From: Dokdonia sp. 4H-3-7-5
GTDB lineage: Bacteria > Bacteroidota > Bacteroidia > Flavobacteriales > Flavobacteriaceae
DNA length: 64,000 nt
Direction: 5' to 3'
Assembly (NCBI RefSeq): GCF_000212355.1
Contig: NC_015496.1
Location: 1,550,001 to 1,614,000 of the forward strand
Positions 62,947 to 64,000 of the stretch are shown here, one piece after another. The position numbers were made by a program, and so were the translations under genes. Position 1 is the first letter of the stretch, and each line of letters starts with the position of its first letter. Below the pieces are notes generated by a model. It ran no database searches, was not told the origin of the DNA, and saw only the letters and a list, made by a program, of their open reading frames with translations.

Positions 62947-64000
62947 CTACCCATGCATCTCTGTAAAATACTGGTAGAAATAAGGGATGGTTTCTATTCC
63001 TTTTAAGTAATTCCATACACCAAAATGCTCGTTTGGTGAGTGTATCGCATCACTGTCGAGACCAAAGCCCATAAGGATAGTTTTACTTTTAAGCTCTTTC
63101 TCAAAAAGCGCCACAATAGGAATACTACCTCCACTACGTTGCGGGATAGGTGTTTTTCCAAAGGTTTGCTCATACGCCTTTTCGGCGGCTTGGTAAGCCA
63201 CATTATCTATAGGTGTTACATAACCTTGACCTCCGTGATGCGGTGTTACCTTAACATTTACTCCTGCTGGAGCAATACCTTCAAAATGCGTTTTAAATAG
63301 TTCTGTAATTTCTTGCCAGTCTTGGTTAGGAACTAAACGCATAGATATTTTTGCATAGGCTTTACTGGCGATTACTGTTTTTGCTCCCTCACCAGTATAA
63401 CCACCCCAAATGCCATTAACATCAAGGGTAGGGCGTATAGAGTTACGTTCATTTGTAGTGTATCCTTTTTCTCCATAAACAGCATCTATATCTAGCGCTT
63501 TTTTATAATTTTCAAGAGAGAATGGAGCCTCCGCCATTTTATCTCGTTCTAGTTGACTAAGTTCTTCCACCTTGTCGTAAAAACCTTTTACAGTGATGTG
63601 ATTATTCTCATCATGTAGTGAAGCAATCATTTTTGATAAGACATTAATAGGGTTTGCTACAGCACCACCATAAAGACCAGAGTGAAGGTCACGATTAGGT
63701 CCTGTAACTTCTACTTCTACATAGCTTAAACCGCGAAGTCCTGTAGTTATAGATGGAATATCATTTGCAATCATTCCTGTATCTGAGATAAGAATGACAT
63801 CATTTGCAAGTTTTTCTTGGTTACGCTCTACGTACCAAGCGAGATTTGCGCTTCCTACTTCTTCTTCACCTTCTATCATAAACTTCACATTACAAGGAAG
63901 TCTATCATTTGCAACCATATACTCAAGCGCTTTTACGTGCATATACATTTGTCCCTTGTCATCACAAGCCCCACGTGCAAAGATGGCACCGTCTGGATGT
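62947..64000 (-). CDS. M20 family dipeptidase (N-terminus outside the window)
   Basis: About 350 C-terminal residues of a zinc di-/aminopeptidase. The frame continues past 63948 to the window edge with the family block FARGACDDKGQMYMH, so the true start is beyond 64000. Visible motifs are the catalytic EGEEEVGS, ISDTG (metal Asp), DLHSGLYGGAVANP in the lid domain, and GFGLDSDAIHSPNEHFG with the last metal-binding His. It is likely a cytosolic metallopeptidase for small peptides. Confidence 0.92.
   Translation of the reverse strand, partial: HPDGAIFARGACDDKGQMYMHVKALEYMVANDRLPCNVKFMIEGEEEVGSANLAWYVERNQEKLANDVILISDTGMIANDIPSITTGLRGLSYVEVEVTGPNRDLHSGLYGGAVANPINVLSKMIASLHDENNHITVKGFYDKVEELSQLERDKMAEAPFSLENYKKALDIDAVYGEKGYTTNERNSIRPTLDVNGIWGGYTGEGAKTVIASKAYAKISMRLVPNQDWQEITELFKTHFEGIAPAGVNVKVTPHHGGQGYVTPIDNVAYQAAEKAYEQTFGKTPIPQRSGGSIPIVALFEKELKSKTILMGFGLDSDAIHSPNEHFGVWNYLKGIETIPYFYQYFTEMHG

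Overview
The window looks like chromosome from a low-G+C marine member of the Flavobacteriaceae (Bacteroidota). Supporting this are a type IX secretion (T9SS) type B cargo with a PorP/SprF partner, a GLPGLI-family protein next to a TonB-receptor-like barrel, an alpha-2-macroglobulin/PBP1C pair, BlaI/M56 pairs and promoters of the Bacteroidota type (TAnnTTTG). A Dokdonia-like genus is my guess only. No rRNA, tRNA, CRISPR array, prophage or classical insertion sequence is visible.

Layout. 0.2-2.3 kb: RNase G (rng) and recX. 2.3-6.1 kb: minus-strand cluster of a small Cys-rich exported peptide, a GLPGLI protein and an outer-membrane barrel. 6.6-7.1 kb: a LOV-like PAS protein without the photoactive Cys. 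It is divergent from a DtxR/MntR-type regulator, with a DtxR-box-like operator between them. 7.3-13.4 kb: metal-uptake operon of regulator, outer-membrane channel, substrate-binding lipoprotein, ATPase and two permeases that each carry a C-terminal winged-helix tail. A small element with inverted-repeat ends and a frameshifted four-helix-bundle gene sits between the ATPase and permease genes. 13.5-17.2 kb: exported protein, FeoA/FeoB with a tiny FeoB-associated Cys-rich protein, and a SCO protein. 17.4-18.7 kb: RseP. 19.4-35.4 kb: a 4330-residue secreted adhesin-like protein with 13+8 near-identical Calx-beta-like repeats, then a PorP/SprF protein and an OmpA/TPR protein. 35.7-39.5 kb: a BlaI/M56-TonB/TPR/lipoprotein cluster. 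39.5-44.6 kb: a glycosyltransferase, a flippase-like membrane protein, ruvC, hemW, a cyclase-family hydrolase and an ABM-domain protein. 44.8-52.7 kb: alpha-2-macroglobulin and pbpC. 52.7-57.9 kb: small enzymes (YciI-like, CYTH, two VOC, NAD(P)-binding), dinB, an NTF2-like lipoprotein and a DUF4407 protein. 58-62 kb: an MscS channel and a second M56/BlaI pair with clear tandem operators. 62.2-64 kb: a secreted hypothetical protein and a truncated M20 dipeptidase.

The most striking genome-scale signal is a palindrome, core TTTCGCGAAA and often extended to ACGCTTTCGCGAAAGCGT. It occurs 16 times exactly, with at least five one-mismatch variants. Twelve exact copies lie inside unrelated genes, four in each of the three possible reading frames (LSRK, AFAKA, FRES); four are intergenic. 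That pattern points to selection or spread at the DNA level. Other points of interest are the bounded four-helix-bundle element, the permease-winged-helix fusions, the Cys-less LOV domain next to the metal regulator operator, the mosaic repeat arrays of the giant protein, promoters touching start codons, and convergent genes that share stop-codon bases.
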